NCBI GenBank assembly: GCA_026015225.1
Contig: JAOZGV010000030.1
Coordinates: 1 to 19,886, forward strand
Source of the DNA: Candidatus Bathyarchaeota archaeon
GTDB lineage: Archaea > Thermoproteota > Bathyarchaeia > 40CM-2-53-6 > RBG-13-38-9
Reading direction: 5' to 3'
Length of the DNA: 19,886 bases
A model generated the notes under the pieces. It saw only the letters and a program-made list of their open reading frames with translations, made no database searches and was not told where the DNA came from. How positions within the stretch are numbered: the first letter of the stretch is position 1; each line of letters begins with the position of its first letter. Shown here one piece after another: positions 13,110-19,886 of the stretch. Made by a program: the position numbers and the translations under genes.

Positions 13110-15863
13110 CTATCCTTTGACCTGTTTCGATAAGGATTCTTTTGCCGAACTCAGGGCTTTCTCAGTGTCACTGATCTTTTTTCCTCCGCCTTGACCGAAG
13201 TAATCTTTACCACCGCCTTTACCACCGACGACCTTTGCTATCTCAGCTGCCAGCTTTCCAGCATGAACTCCTGCTTTTATCGCATCTTTTCCGGCATGTA
13301 CCAACACTCTAACAAATTTAGTAACAAGAATAAACACAACTACAGAATTGGGTGAAGATTTTATCATCTCCTCTCCAAGCATGATCAGATCCTTCTCATC
13401 CTCACCACTTCTCTTTACAACCAATAACTTCACTCCGTCTATCTCCACAGATTTAGAGAGGAGATCATTCAGCTCATGCTCTATGGTTTTTGTCATTAAT
13501 TTATCATAGCGCTTTCTTAACTTCTTATCATCCTCTAGCAGTGCTTCTATCTTTTTCTCAACGCCCTCTGCAGGGACTTCAAGTAATGTCGATATCCTCG
13601 AGAGGATCTTGTCTCTTTCCTGCATATAGTTGACCACCTGCATGCTAGAAGCGAATATTATCCTCTCAACGCCGTCTTGAATCCTCTCTGTTTTGAGTAT
13701 CTTCAGTACGCCAACCTCTCCAGTCGATTTCAGATGCATACCACCGCAAGCTTCGACATCCCAGTCTCCAACTTTTACGATCCGGATCTCCCTTCCTGGC
13801 ACCGCACCCCCTTGATATATCCGATAGCCGTAAAGACGTTCTGCCTCTTCTCTCGGAAGCCATGAGGTCTCTACCGGAATATCATTTTGAATGGTTTCAA
13901 AAGCAAGTTTTTCGATCTTCTTTATCTCATCGTCGTTTAAGGACGCATAGTGGGAGATGTCCAATCTGCTTCTCTCAACACCCTTTTCTGCCCCAGCCTG
14001 CCATGCATGCTCACCCAGCACCCTTCTGATCGCCCCAATGAGTACATGGGTCGATGTATGATGGCGCATAAGATTGATGCGTCTATCCCAATCTACAGAA
14101 CCCTTCACAACTTCACCTGATTTCGGTTTAGGACCCGAAAATTCGTGAAGAATCACGTTACCGATCTTTTGAACATTAACGATTTTGGTAGATTTATCAC
14201 CAAATTCTATCTTTCCAAAGTCGGCTGGTTGACCCCCGCCTTCTGCGTAAAAGCAGGTCTGATCGAGAACCATATACTTGTCTTCGATAACAGAGAGCAC
14301 TTTGCCAGTGAATTGCTTTTTATATGGTTCTTCATAATAGAGTGTGCGCGTTTCGGGCAGAGAAACAACTTTCTGCTCCAGATCAGAGAATTTTTTCTGC
14401 TCTTCTTCCTTCTGATGTTCCAACTGTCTTTCAGCTACCATGCTGAAGAAATTATTCGGAATCTTTACATCTACTCCAAAATCCTCTGCGGCCTTCTTCA
14501 CCATCTCTGGAACAAGACCGTGTGAGTCATAAAACTGAATGAGAGCATCTAGTGGAATCTCATTTCTGCCCTTCGACTTGATTTCGCTAGACATTCTTTT
14601 GACGAGTTCAGCGCCCCTTTTCAGGGTTCTATTATATTTTGCATTTTCTACTTCAAGAGCTTCGATTATCTCGTCACGCATTCTTTTCAGCGTTTTGAAT
14701 CTTTTTGACCAGTGTGATATCTGAGCATCGATGATCTCTGTCAGACACTCTTCTATGCCTAGAATCTCTAGCATTCTGTAGGTTCTTCGAAAGAGCAGTC
14801 TCACAAGATAGCCTTCCCTCACGTTGGAGGGCACAACTCCTTCTGAGAGCAAAAACGAGAGCGCTTTCGTATGATCGGACGCCCCATATGCGCACTCCAA
14901 TCTGGTCAGAATTCTATCAAGCTCGTCATAGTCCATATCCAGTCTTTCTGCGACCTTTTTCCTGTTCTCTAATCTGTCCTCTTCAGATTTTGGAACCGCG
15001 GCCCCTGAAACGATAGTGCTCTCAATTATTATGTCTTCATCAACTTTCAGTCCAGCAAGGTCCAATATCCTATTTAAGACTGGAGGATAGACTGCGTGAA
15101 AACCAGAAGAAGAGCCTTGAGAAAGCCACGACCATCTCTCAATTCCATAACCGGTATCGACGGTTTTTATGGGCATCTCAACCAGTTTCCCGTCAACGGT
15201 TTTATAGCTCATAAAGACCAAAGTCGATATTTCAAGCCCGCCAATGCAGGCCTCAACGTCTGGACCTGCATTTCCCCCTCCTTCCCAGAAATCCTCTTTG
15301 TAGCTTATTAGCTCAGATTTTACCTTCATCTTCTCGGTCAATAGCTCATGGTGCAGTCTTACAGTATTGTCTTTCCAATAGATCTCTTTCTTTGGATAGT
15401 TGAAAGCGTGAGCCCCACCCATCTCGAATATCACCAAATGTCTGCCTGCAGTTGGTCCGACATTATCAACATCTGTGAATCTGAGACAGGGTTGGCTGAT
15501 AACTAGAGGGTTTGCAGGAGGCTTGATGATCCCTTCAGTCACATATGGCTGAAAATCATAGATTGATGCTCCCACTAAGTAGACGTCATCTCGCCATCTT
15601 GCGACAACCGGATAGGGATCGATTACCTCATGATCCTTACCTTCAAAGAAAGAGAGGAATAAATCCCTCATCTCATCAACATCATAACTTCTAGGAACAG
15701 GAGAATTCTTAATAAAAGTGTACTCCATACATGGGGAGTCTCCACAATTTGTGCTGTCCTGGTCTTGTGTCCAGAAAAAGCAGTTGCAGATCTTACATTT
15801 TTTCCTTACAAAATCGTTCTCGAAGAAAAAAGGTATCCTATATTCACTCGCTCTATGAGGCAT
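13110..15863 (-). CDS. alaS: Alanyl-tRNA synthetase (archaeal type)
   Basis: A complete class II AlaRS of 917 aa. It has the archaeal N-terminal Cys-rich segment (Cys23, 26, 28, 40, 45), the class II catalytic core including FTDVDNVGPTAGRHLVIFEMGG, the editing domain with HHTSTH near 600 and CGGMH near 705-709 (the HxxxH...CxxxH zinc set), a coiled-coil linker, and the C-terminal DHHA1 domain ending in GGKGGGKDYFGQGGG. It charges tRNA-Ala and clears Ser/Gly-tRNA-Ala. The ATG start has GGGGAG 8 nt upstream (15872-15877). It follows rpl12 after a 122-bp spacer and precedes leuS by 15 bp. Proximity of alaS to the L12 gene is seen in several archaeal lineages. Confidence 0.97.
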   Translation of the reverse strand: MPHRASEYRIPFFFENDFVRKKCKICNCFFWTQDQDSTNCGDSPCMEYTFIKNSPVPRSYDVDEMRDLFLSFFEGKDHEVIDPYPVVARWRDDVYLVGASIYDFQPYVTEGIIKPPANPLVISQPCLRFTDVDNVGPTAGRHLVIFEMGGAHAFNYPKKEIYWKDNTVRLHHELLTEKMKVKSELISYKEDFWEGGGNAGPDVEACIGGLEISTLVFMSYKTVDGKLVEMPIKTVDTGYGIERWSWLSQGSSSGFHAVYPPVLNRILDLAGLKVDEDIIIESTIVSGAAVPKSEEDRLENRKKVAERLDMDYDELDRILTRLECAYGASDHTKALSFLLSEGVVPSNVREGYLVRLLFRRTYRMLEILGIEECLTEIIDAQISHWSKRFKTLKRMRDEIIEALEVENAKYNRTLKRGAELVKRMSSEIKSKGRNEIPLDALIQFYDSHGLVPEMVKKAAEDFGVDVKIPNNFFSMVAERQLEHQKEEEQKKFSDLEQKVVSLPETRTLYYEEPYKKQFTGKVLSVIEDKYMVLDQTCFYAEGGGQPADFGKIEFGDKSTKIVNVQKIGNVILHEFSGPKPKSGEVVKGSVDWDRRINLMRHHTSTHVLIGAIRRVLGEHAWQAGAEKGVERSRLDISHYASLNDDEIKKIEKLAFETIQNDIPVETSWLPREEAERLYGYRIYQGGAVPGREIRIVKVGDWDVEACGGMHLKSTGEVGVLKILKTERIQDGVERIIFASSMQVVNYMQERDKILSRISTLLEVPAEGVEKKIEALLEDDKKLRKRYDKLMTKTIEHELNDLLSKSVEIDGVKLLVVKRSGEDEKDLIMLGEEMIKSSPNSVVVFILVTKFVRVLVHAGKDAIKAGVHAGKLAAEIAKVVGGKGGGKDYFGQGGGKKISDTEKALSSAKESLSKQVKG

Positions 15864-15985
15864 GCTAAATGCTCCCCAATAATTTCTAGATAGATGAAAA
15901 TAAAAAGTATTGGATAAGAAAAATGCTGAGAAACCCTAAATCCAGCTGGTCAAGATTTTCAGTAAATGTATCTTTTTTCTTACCT

Positions 15986-16297
15986 CTAACCGAATAGGGA
16001 TCCAAGACCCTCTAAAGCTTCTTCCTCTTTCTTCTCCTCGCCCTTAGGTGCCTTTTTCTTCTCTCCAGCAGCTGGAGTTTCCTGGGCAGCTGGTTGTGCT
16101 GCCGGCTGTGCTACGGAAACTGTTGCAGCAGTTTTGATTGCTTCTTCAATATCTACCTCAGAAAGGGCTGCGGTCAACGCTTTAACTCTTGCATCTTCGA
16201 CTTTAATGCCCGCTGATGTGAGGACCTTCTTCATATTCTCTTCATTAATCTCTTTTGAGGAGGAATGCAATAACAAGGCTGCATAGACATATTTCAA
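15986..16297 (-). CDS. rpl12: Large-subunit stalk protein L12 (archaeal P1)
   Basis: At 103 aa it has the archaeal P1 layout: N-terminal dimerisation helices starting MKYVYAALLLHSS, an Ala/Gln/Pro-rich hinge (about 65-80), a charged Lys/Glu segment, and the conserved elongation-factor-binding end EEEALEGLGSLFG. Multiple L12 dimers attach to P0 and recruit aEF1A/aEF2. The start is UUG at 16297 with GGGAGGT upstream; no in-frame ATG fits the family N-terminus. It is the only stalk protein in this window that keeps the GLGSLFG end. Confidence 0.96.
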   Translation of the reverse strand: MKYVYAALLLHSSSKEINEENMKKVLTSAGIKVEDARVKALTAALSEVDIEEAIKTAATVSVAQPAAQPAAQETPAAGEKKKAPKGEEKKEEEALEGLGSLFG

Positions 16298-16354
16298 AGC
16301 TCTACTCTACCTCCCATTAAAATTTTAATCATGAATGTGCTTCTTAATCAGCTA

Positions 16355-17524
16355 TTATTCTTCCTTCTTAAGTATTTCCTTTTCTTTCTTCTTTGACTCT
16401 GACTTTTTTTCCTTTTTTGGTTCGGATTTTTTTTCTTCCTTTTTTAATTCTTGTTTTTCTTTCTTTTGTGGCTCAAGTTTTTTCTCTTTTGGAAGTGCTT
16501 TCTCTTCCTCTTTAATTTCGGCCTTTTCTTCCTTTTTTGGTTCAGGTTTTTCTTCTTTGGGCGGAGTTTTATCTTCCTTTTTAGTTTCGGGTTGTTCTTC
16601 TTTCTTTGGTTCGGGCTTTTCTTCCTTTTTTGGTTCAGGTTTTTCTTCTTTTGGGGCCGCTTCTTCTCCTGTAGCAGGCAATTTACTTGATATATTTGAT
16701 GCTATTGAATAGGCTCTGCGTAACGTATAGGGTATAGTTTCTGGTGATGGGTAATCTGCTTGAACCGCCAACCAATATGCCTGACTGTATGCTTTGCTCA
16801 GAATCGGTACTGCTGTCTCTTTTGTAAGGTAAGTTGAATATACGGCCAGATTCATCGATTGTCTCAATGCATCGCTTATACTTGCTTTAAAATGATCCAG
16901 GTCAAATGTGAGTTCATCAGCGTTCATCACCGTACCATCCTCATAAGCCGCCATAAGAGAGAGGCCTGCTTCCATGGGCTTTATTCCTAGCCTGGAAAGA
17001 ACTTGTGCAAGCTTTATTGATACCACCTCACCCTTGTTTGCAACTACCGTATCCTTTGCTATCAATATACTGCCTTCCTCTATCCTCGTCTGTATGCCGA
17101 CATCGTTGAATTCACTGATCAATGGACCAGGTGGCAGACCTGTGTTTCCCGCAGGTACCGTAATATCGTCCGTTGCCACATCCCCTTCCTTTGCATGGAC
17201 TTTCACTTTACTTTTGCTCAACAGTATGATCAGATTGTAGGGGTTCATGTTAGTGAATATTAGGGAGAAGGGTCCTGTCAATAGCGAAGTGAATTCTATA
17301 ATATTCTTCTTTTCTTGAGTTAGTTTCTCTGCCGCCATCTTTACGATGGTGGTTTTAACGGTCTTTATCTGCATCTTATCGCGAAGTTTTTTCCTGATCC
17401 CTTGAATTTGAAAGGATTTGACCTTTCGCAGATCCGCGGCCGCAACGACCTCGTGGTTCTTTATCAGTTCCATTATCTCATTCATAGACTTTTTCTTTGT
17501 CTCAAGAACTTTAAGGCTAGGCAT
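16355..17524 (-). CDS. rplP0: Ribosomal stalk base protein P0 (uL10) with an unusual Lys/Glu/Pro-rich repeat tail
   Basis: Residues about 1-290 are an ordinary archaeal P0: N-terminal rRNA-binding domain (ADLRKVKSFQIQGIRKKLRD), the archaeal/eukaryal insertion (FTNMNPYNLIILLSK through DDITVPAGNTGLPPGPLI), and L12-binding helices (AVPILSKAYSQAYWLAVQA). From about 291 the protein is a ~100-residue low-complexity tail of KPEPKKEE-like units ending KEILKKEE. The usual archaeal end, an acidic linker plus GLGxLFG, is missing, and neither of the other two frames downstream encodes it. Length is 389 aa, against roughly 290-340 usual. The start is ATG 17524, with GAGG 8 nt upstream at the end of rpl1; a GUG at 17539 is the alternative and would overlap the rpl1 stop. 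Confidence 0.93.
   Translation of the reverse strand: MPSLKVLETKKKSMNEIMELIKNHEVVAAADLRKVKSFQIQGIRKKLRDKMQIKTVKTTIVKMAAEKLTQEKKNIIEFTSLLTGPFSLIFTNMNPYNLIILLSKSKVKVHAKEGDVATDDITVPAGNTGLPPGPLISEFNDVGIQTRIEEGSILIAKDTVVANKGEVVSIKLAQVLSRLGIKPMEAGLSLMAAYEDGTVMNADELTFDLDHFKASISDALRQSMNLAVYSTYLTKETAVPILSKAYSQAYWLAVQADYPSPETIPYTLRRAYSIASNISSKLPATGEEAAPKEEKPEPKKEEKPEPKKEEQPETKKEDKTPPKEEKPEPKKEEKAEIKEEEKALPKEKKLEPQKKEKQELKKEEKKSEPKKEKKSESKKKEKEILKKEE
16370..16660. repeat. Degenerate tandem repeat coding the P0 tail
   Basis: The DNA for the tail consists of degenerate units of about 24 bp (8 codons, KPEPKKEE). Around 16524-16558 and 16616-16650 a stretch of about 36 bases is identical. The array is a likely site of copy-number slippage. 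Confidence 0.7.
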
Positions 17525-17535
17525 TATTTTTTCCC

Positions 17536-18189
17536 TCACTTAATCGCCAATTTTATTGGTGGGCTCATAGAATACTTTACGATCACTTTTGAGATGTTTT
17601 TGCTTCCGCGTTCAAGTTTTCCTTCCAACCTGGAGATCACTGCCTCAATATTCTCTATTATCTTATCCATAGGCATGCTCTCAGTTCCAACCTTGCACTG
17701 GATCAGGGGATTATCCCTTGCTTTTACCCTGACCATCCTTCTGTGCCTTTCTATAATTTGGTCAACTGGCGCGTTTGGAGGAATTGGTGTTGGCATCTTT
17801 CCCTTAGGTCCAAGAGCCTGACCTAAAACTTTTCCAATTGTTGGCATCATCGGAGCTTCTGCGATAAAGTAATCGTATTCGTTGGCCAATCTCTGTGCTT
17901 CCTTTTTATCGCTTGCTACTCTATCGAGATCTTCTCTACTCATGACCATCTCGGCCTTGGCGTTTCTTGCCTTTAAAGCGAGATCTCCACTTGCCATCAC
18001 GCATACTTTTGTAGGTTTGCCTATACCATTTGGAAGTTCTATCGTTTCATTTATTCTATTCTCTGTCTTCTTTAGATCTATATTTCGAAGCTTCACTATC
18101 AATTCTACAGATTGTTCGAAGCCTCTCTTCTTCTTTGATTCGATCATCTCTTCCAAGGCTTTCGTCAGTTCTTTCTTATCGAGAGGCAA
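17536..18189 (-). CDS. rpl1: Ribosomal protein L1 (uL1)
   Basis: At 217 aa this is the normal archaeal L1 length. Family marks are FEQSVELIVKLRNIDLKK, the central domain with MPTIGKVLGQALGPKGKMPTPIPPN (residues near 115-140), and the C-terminal KVGTESMPMDKIIENIEAVI. It binds 23S rRNA at the L1 stalk (E-site tRNA release); in several archaea it also represses its own mRNA. The start is UUG at 18189 (MPLDKKEL). A TATA box at 18210-18222 predicts a start within a few bases of the UUG, so it can be expressed apart from rpl11, possibly as a leaderless message. The downstream rplP0 ribosome binding site lies at the rpl1 stop codon. Confidence 0.96.
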   Translation of the reverse strand: MPLDKKELTKALEEMIESKKKRGFEQSVELIVKLRNIDLKKTENRINETIELPNGIGKPTKVCVMASGDLALKARNAKAEMVMSREDLDRVASDKKEAQRLANEYDYFIAEAPMMPTIGKVLGQALGPKGKMPTPIPPNAPVDQIIERHRRMVRVKARDNPLIQCKVGTESMPMDKIIENIEAVISRLEGKLERGSKNISKVIVKYSMSPPIKLAIK

Positions 18190-18209
18190 AAAATTACACC
18201 CTTATTTTG

Positions 18210-18222
18210 ATCTTTTATAAGC
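18210..18222 (-). promoter_or_regulatory. Internal TATA box before rpl1
   Basis: The minus strand reads GCTTATAAAAGAT in the 101-bp gap between rpl11 and rpl1, centred about 27 bp before the UUG start of rpl1. It would drive rpl1-rplP0-rpl12 separately from the secE promoter. Confidence 0.55.
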
Positions 18223-18290
18223 ATACGATTACTAATATTTGAAAAATTTTTTTCATGTTAATGGATGCTAGGTGCTATATAAAGCTAATT

Positions 18291-18782
18291 TCAATCTCCT
18301 TCTTTGAAGAGCTTGTCCCATTCGCCCTCATCGATTTTTTTTTGAATCTCACGGGGATCGATATCCTCAACTGTTACACCCATGCTGATGCAAGTACCCA
18401 GCACTTCCTTTGCCATGGTTTTTATGCTCCTTGCAAAACTGTCCGTTATCTTCATCTTAGCTATATTGATCACTTGATCCTGTGTGAGATTTCCGACAGA
18501 TTCGGTCCCTGCGGTCCCGGATCCTTTCTCTATATTGAGTTCTTTGACTATCAAAGCTGAAGTTGTAGGAGTGCCTACCTCAACTTCGAATGCCTTCGTA
18601 TCTACATCAACTGTTATTTTAACAGGAACTCTCATTCCTGCGTATGAGTTGGTCAAATCATTTATCTTGTTCACTATTTGAAGAACGTTAACTCCCAATG
18701 GACCCAACGCAGGTCCTAGTGGAGGACCCGCTGTTGCTTTTCCTCCATCTATCAGAGCGTCAATTGTCTTCTTTTCACCCAT
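18291..18782 (-). CDS. rpl11: Ribosomal protein L11 (uL11)
   Basis: A 163-aa archaeal L11. The N-terminal domain has IDALIDGGKATAGPPLGPALGPLGVNVLQIVNKIN, including the proline-rich GPPLGPALGP hinge. The C-terminal rRNA-binding domain has ITVDVDTKAFEVEVGTPTTSALIVKEL and IAKMKITDSFARSIKTMAKEVLGTCISMGVTVE. It forms part of the GTPase-associated centre with P0 and L12. I use ATG 18782, which overlaps the spt5 stop region by 8 bp with GTGAGG upstream; the in-frame GUG at 18797 would add five residues. This overlap implies translational coupling to spt5. Confidence 0.96.
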   Translation of the reverse strand: MGEKKTIDALIDGGKATAGPPLGPALGPLGVNVLQIVNKINDLTNSYAGMRVPVKITVDVDTKAFEVEVGTPTTSALIVKELNIEKGSGTAGTESVGNLTQDQVINIAKMKITDSFARSIKTMAKEVLGTCISMGVTVEDIDPREIQKKIDEGEWDKLFKEGD

Positions 18783-19260
18783 GCTCCTCACTTCCACTTT
18801 TTTCGAGCTTTACATAATCCGCATGAACCGTTATAGGAAGAATAGAAAAGCTTTCTTCCAGTAATTCAATAGTAACCTCTTCTTTAACTTTATCCACTTT
18901 TGTTATTTTAGCCTTCATTCCCCTAAATGGACCTGCAACAACTTCAACCTGATCTCCGGTGCTCAACTCCTCTATCACTGGTTTTATTAAGATGAATCTC
19001 TCAATATCAGAGGACGAGATCGTTCCCTTCGTTCTGGATCTGGCGTGTCTCACACCAGATATTAGCTCGTCTATTGTGTTAGGACCTAAAGCTTCGATGA
19101 ACACGTATCCCTTTATCATCTCGGGCACCAGTATACCAGAGACCGGCAATTTCTTTAGTGAAGCTTTGGACCTTAACATCTCTCCTGCGGTTTTTTCTTG
19201 TCCACTAGTAGTCCTTACAGCAAAAATTGAGTATCTTTGCCCTTTTTTTGGAAGATCCAT
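18775..19260 (-). CDS. spt5: Transcription elongation factor Spt5 (NusG family)
   Basis: A 161-aa archaeal Spt5: an N-terminal NGN domain (YSIFAVRTTSGQEKTAGEML ... GYVFIEA, about 9-95) that binds the RNA polymerase clamp with Spt4, and a C-terminal KOW domain (LSTGDQVEVVAGPFRGMKAKITKVD, about 108-150). It increases processivity and helps couple transcription to translation. The ATG start lies 4 bp after the secE stop; the 3' end overlaps rpl11. The secE-spt5-rpl11 order is conserved in many archaea. Confidence 0.96.
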   Translation of the reverse strand: MDLPKKGQRYSIFAVRTTSGQEKTAGEMLRSKASLKKLPVSGILVPEMIKGYVFIEALGPNTIDELISGVRHARSRTKGTISSSDIERFILIKPVIEELSTGDQVEVVAGPFRGMKAKITKVDKVKEEVTIELLEESFSILPITVHADYVKLEKSGSEEHG

Positions 19261-19264
19261 TCAA

Positions 19265-19438
19265 CTAAGCACCCAATCCTACAAACCAGAATAGAACTTT
19301 TATCATGAATCCGATACCGCCGACAATCGCAATGCCAATAGCCGTCACCCTAACCAACATCCATAACTCAGTACGTGACGGTTTAGAAGCTACTCTTAAC
19401 ACTCTTTTTGTAGATTCTATAAAACTACCAATCCCCAT
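19265..19438 (-). CDS. secE: Preprotein translocase subunit SecE (Sec61 gamma)
   Basis: This 57-aa gene lies directly before spt5. The protein starts MGIGSFIESTKRVLRVASKP, an amphipathic helix with the basic RVLRVASKPSRTELW stretch typical of archaeal SecE. A single membrane helix follows (about 26-50, rich in Ile, Val and Gly), then the end FWFVGLGA. SecE clamps the two halves of SecY in the translocon. The position between a promoter and spt5, with a 4-bp gap, is the classic archaeal arrangement and confirms the call. The TATA box at 19457-19470 predicts transcription starting at or next to the ATG, i.e. a leaderless mRNA for the whole operon. Confidence 0.93.
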   Translation of the reverse strand: MGIGSFIESTKRVLRVASKPSRTELWMLVRVTAIGIAIVGGIGFMIKVLFWFVGLGA

Positions 19439-19456
19439 CGCTTCTAGTCATCTCCC

Positions 19457-19470
19457 AAATTATATAATTT
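19457..19470 (-). promoter_or_regulatory. TATA box of the secE-spt5-ribosomal operon
   Basis: The minus strand reads AAATTATATAATTT, centred about 26 bp before the secE ATG at 19438. It is probably the main promoter of the operon, giving a leaderless message. Confidence 0.6.
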
Positions 19471-19616
19471 GTGAGCCAATAAATTCTGATCTTCTATGAA
19501 GGTACATCAAACAGAGACTGCTTGTCCAGTTAAAAGCAAGATATGAGACTTTTACACAGCTTTGAAGTATATAAATTGAACGTTTTGTATAGAGGAAAAA
19601 CTCGTCAAACTAAAAG

Positions 19617-19627
19617 GCTTTTATAAC
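19617..19627 (+). promoter_or_regulatory. TATA box of the plus-strand secreted-protein gene
   Basis: GGCTTTTATAAC lies about 50 bp before the ATG at 19676, the same spacing as for paralogue A. The predicted leader of about 28 nt contains the GGAG ribosome binding site. It is divergent from the secE promoter across a 237-bp spacer. Confidence 0.5.
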
Positions 19628-19643
19628 GGTGTTATTTATTAAT

Positions 19644-19662
19644 CCTTTAACCTAATTAAAGG
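19644..19662 (+). promoter_or_regulatory. Inverted repeat overlapping the ribosome binding site
   Basis: CCTTTAA and TTAAAGG form a perfect 7-bp inverted repeat around CCTAA. The 3' arm includes the first two G's of the GGAG ribosome binding site (19661-19664). It could be an operator near the transcription start or an mRNA hairpin limiting translation. Confidence 0.4.
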
Positions 19663-19675
19663 AGATATAAAGAGA

Positions 19676-19886
19676 ATGTTATTTTCAAATAGATTGATTC
19701 CAATCCTAGCTTTATTTTTGTGCTTTACATTACTGCCTGCAACGATCCTAGCGGATACCAAAATTCCAAGTTCGCCTTCTATAAATGAAGTTGTGATCGA
19801 TGGTAGGTGGACAATGCCAAATGAATGGACAGATGCCACTGAGTTTTCTGACACACGCGGAAAAAGATTGTTCGGTTATTTTTTTA
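19676..19886 (+). CDS. Secreted protein of the same ID-G..EW family, 5' part only
   Basis: Open from ATG 19676 to the window edge (70 codons). GGAG lies 11 nt upstream, inside an inverted repeat. The product starts with a signal peptide (MLFSNRLIPILALFLCFTLL, cleavage near ILA-DT). It is followed by INEVVIDGRWTMPNEWTDA, which matches the PPVIDGDLNSFVGEWTNA opening of the two paralogues at 1.2-2.0 and 5.2-6.0 kb. So it is probably a third member of the secreted beta-domain family, more distant than the other two are from each other. The rest of the domain and any C-terminal anchor lie outside the window. Confidence 0.75.
   Translation, partial: MLFSNRLIPILALFLCFTLLPATILADTKIPSSPSINEVVIDGRWTMPNEWTDATEFSDTRGKRLFGYFF

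Noticed and set aside
16335..16712. Plus-strand open frames rich in Phe and Ser opposite the P0 tail
   Set aside because: They are the antisense of the Lys/Glu repeat; composition follows from complementing AAG/GAA codons, and there is no ribosome binding site or domain.
1..19886. CRISPR arrays, insertion sequences, integrases, rRNA genes
   Set aside because: No regularly spaced repeats, transposase or integrase motifs, or rRNA sequence were seen; the only tandem repeat is the P0 coding tail.

Overview
This window is archaeal. The evidence is a ribosomal-stalk/translation cluster with archaeal-type proteins (SecE, Spt5/NusG, uL11, uL1, P0/uL10, L12/P1, archaeal AlaRS and LeuRS), a tRNA with bulge-helix-bulge introns, TATA boxes about 25 bp before gene starts, and frequent UUG starts. 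The enzymes (aldehyde ferredoxin oxidoreductase, iron alcohol dehydrogenase, a 16-Cys ferredoxin) suggest an anaerobe. The C-terminal VGG..P.NKL anchor on secreted proteins resembles what I recall from Bathyarchaeia and related TACK archaea; that placement is inference.

Layout. (1) 1-10,000 is accessory: an 81-aa membrane-anchor ORF, a VOC-family protein, two closely related secreted membrane-anchored paralogues (1220-2017 and 5195-5995), a PurM/HypE-superfamily protein, a TPP riboswitch with a ThiT-like thiamine transporter, a pair of head-to-head truncated genes (oligopeptide ABC ATPase and SDR), and a plus-strand redox cassette (Fe-ADH, 4x[4Fe-4S] protein, tungsten AOR). (2) 10,025-10,139 is a tRNA-Arg(UCU) gene with two introns, one of them only 15 nt and in the D-loop. 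(3) 10,218-19,438 is the conserved minus-strand cluster, read secE > spt5 > rpl11 > rpl1 > rplP0 > rpl12 > alaS > leuS. (4) A divergent plus-strand gene for another secreted protein of the paralogue family starts at 19,676 and runs off the window.

How it fits together. The core cluster couples translation (stalk, two synthetases), transcription elongation (Spt5) and secretion (SecE). The tRNA-Arg marks the border between core and accessory DNA. A 17-bp exact copy of its 3' end lies at 1127-1143 in the same orientation, as expected if 1.1-10.0 kb is an old tRNA-targeted island, although no integrase remains. In the accessory part, alcohol, aldehyde and acid could be interconverted by ADH and AOR, with electrons passed to the ferredoxin. 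A near-palindromic box, AGYRCGCGCTAAA, recurs in the AT-rich spacers and in three cases sits 22-27 bp upstream of a TATA box, suggesting a shared regulator.

Most notable: the two-intron tRNA with C33, the P0 protein whose usual GLGxLFG end is replaced by a ~100-residue Lys/Glu/Pro repeat tail, the archaeal TPP riboswitch, the recurrent CGCG box, and the secreted-protein family with a shared anchor.
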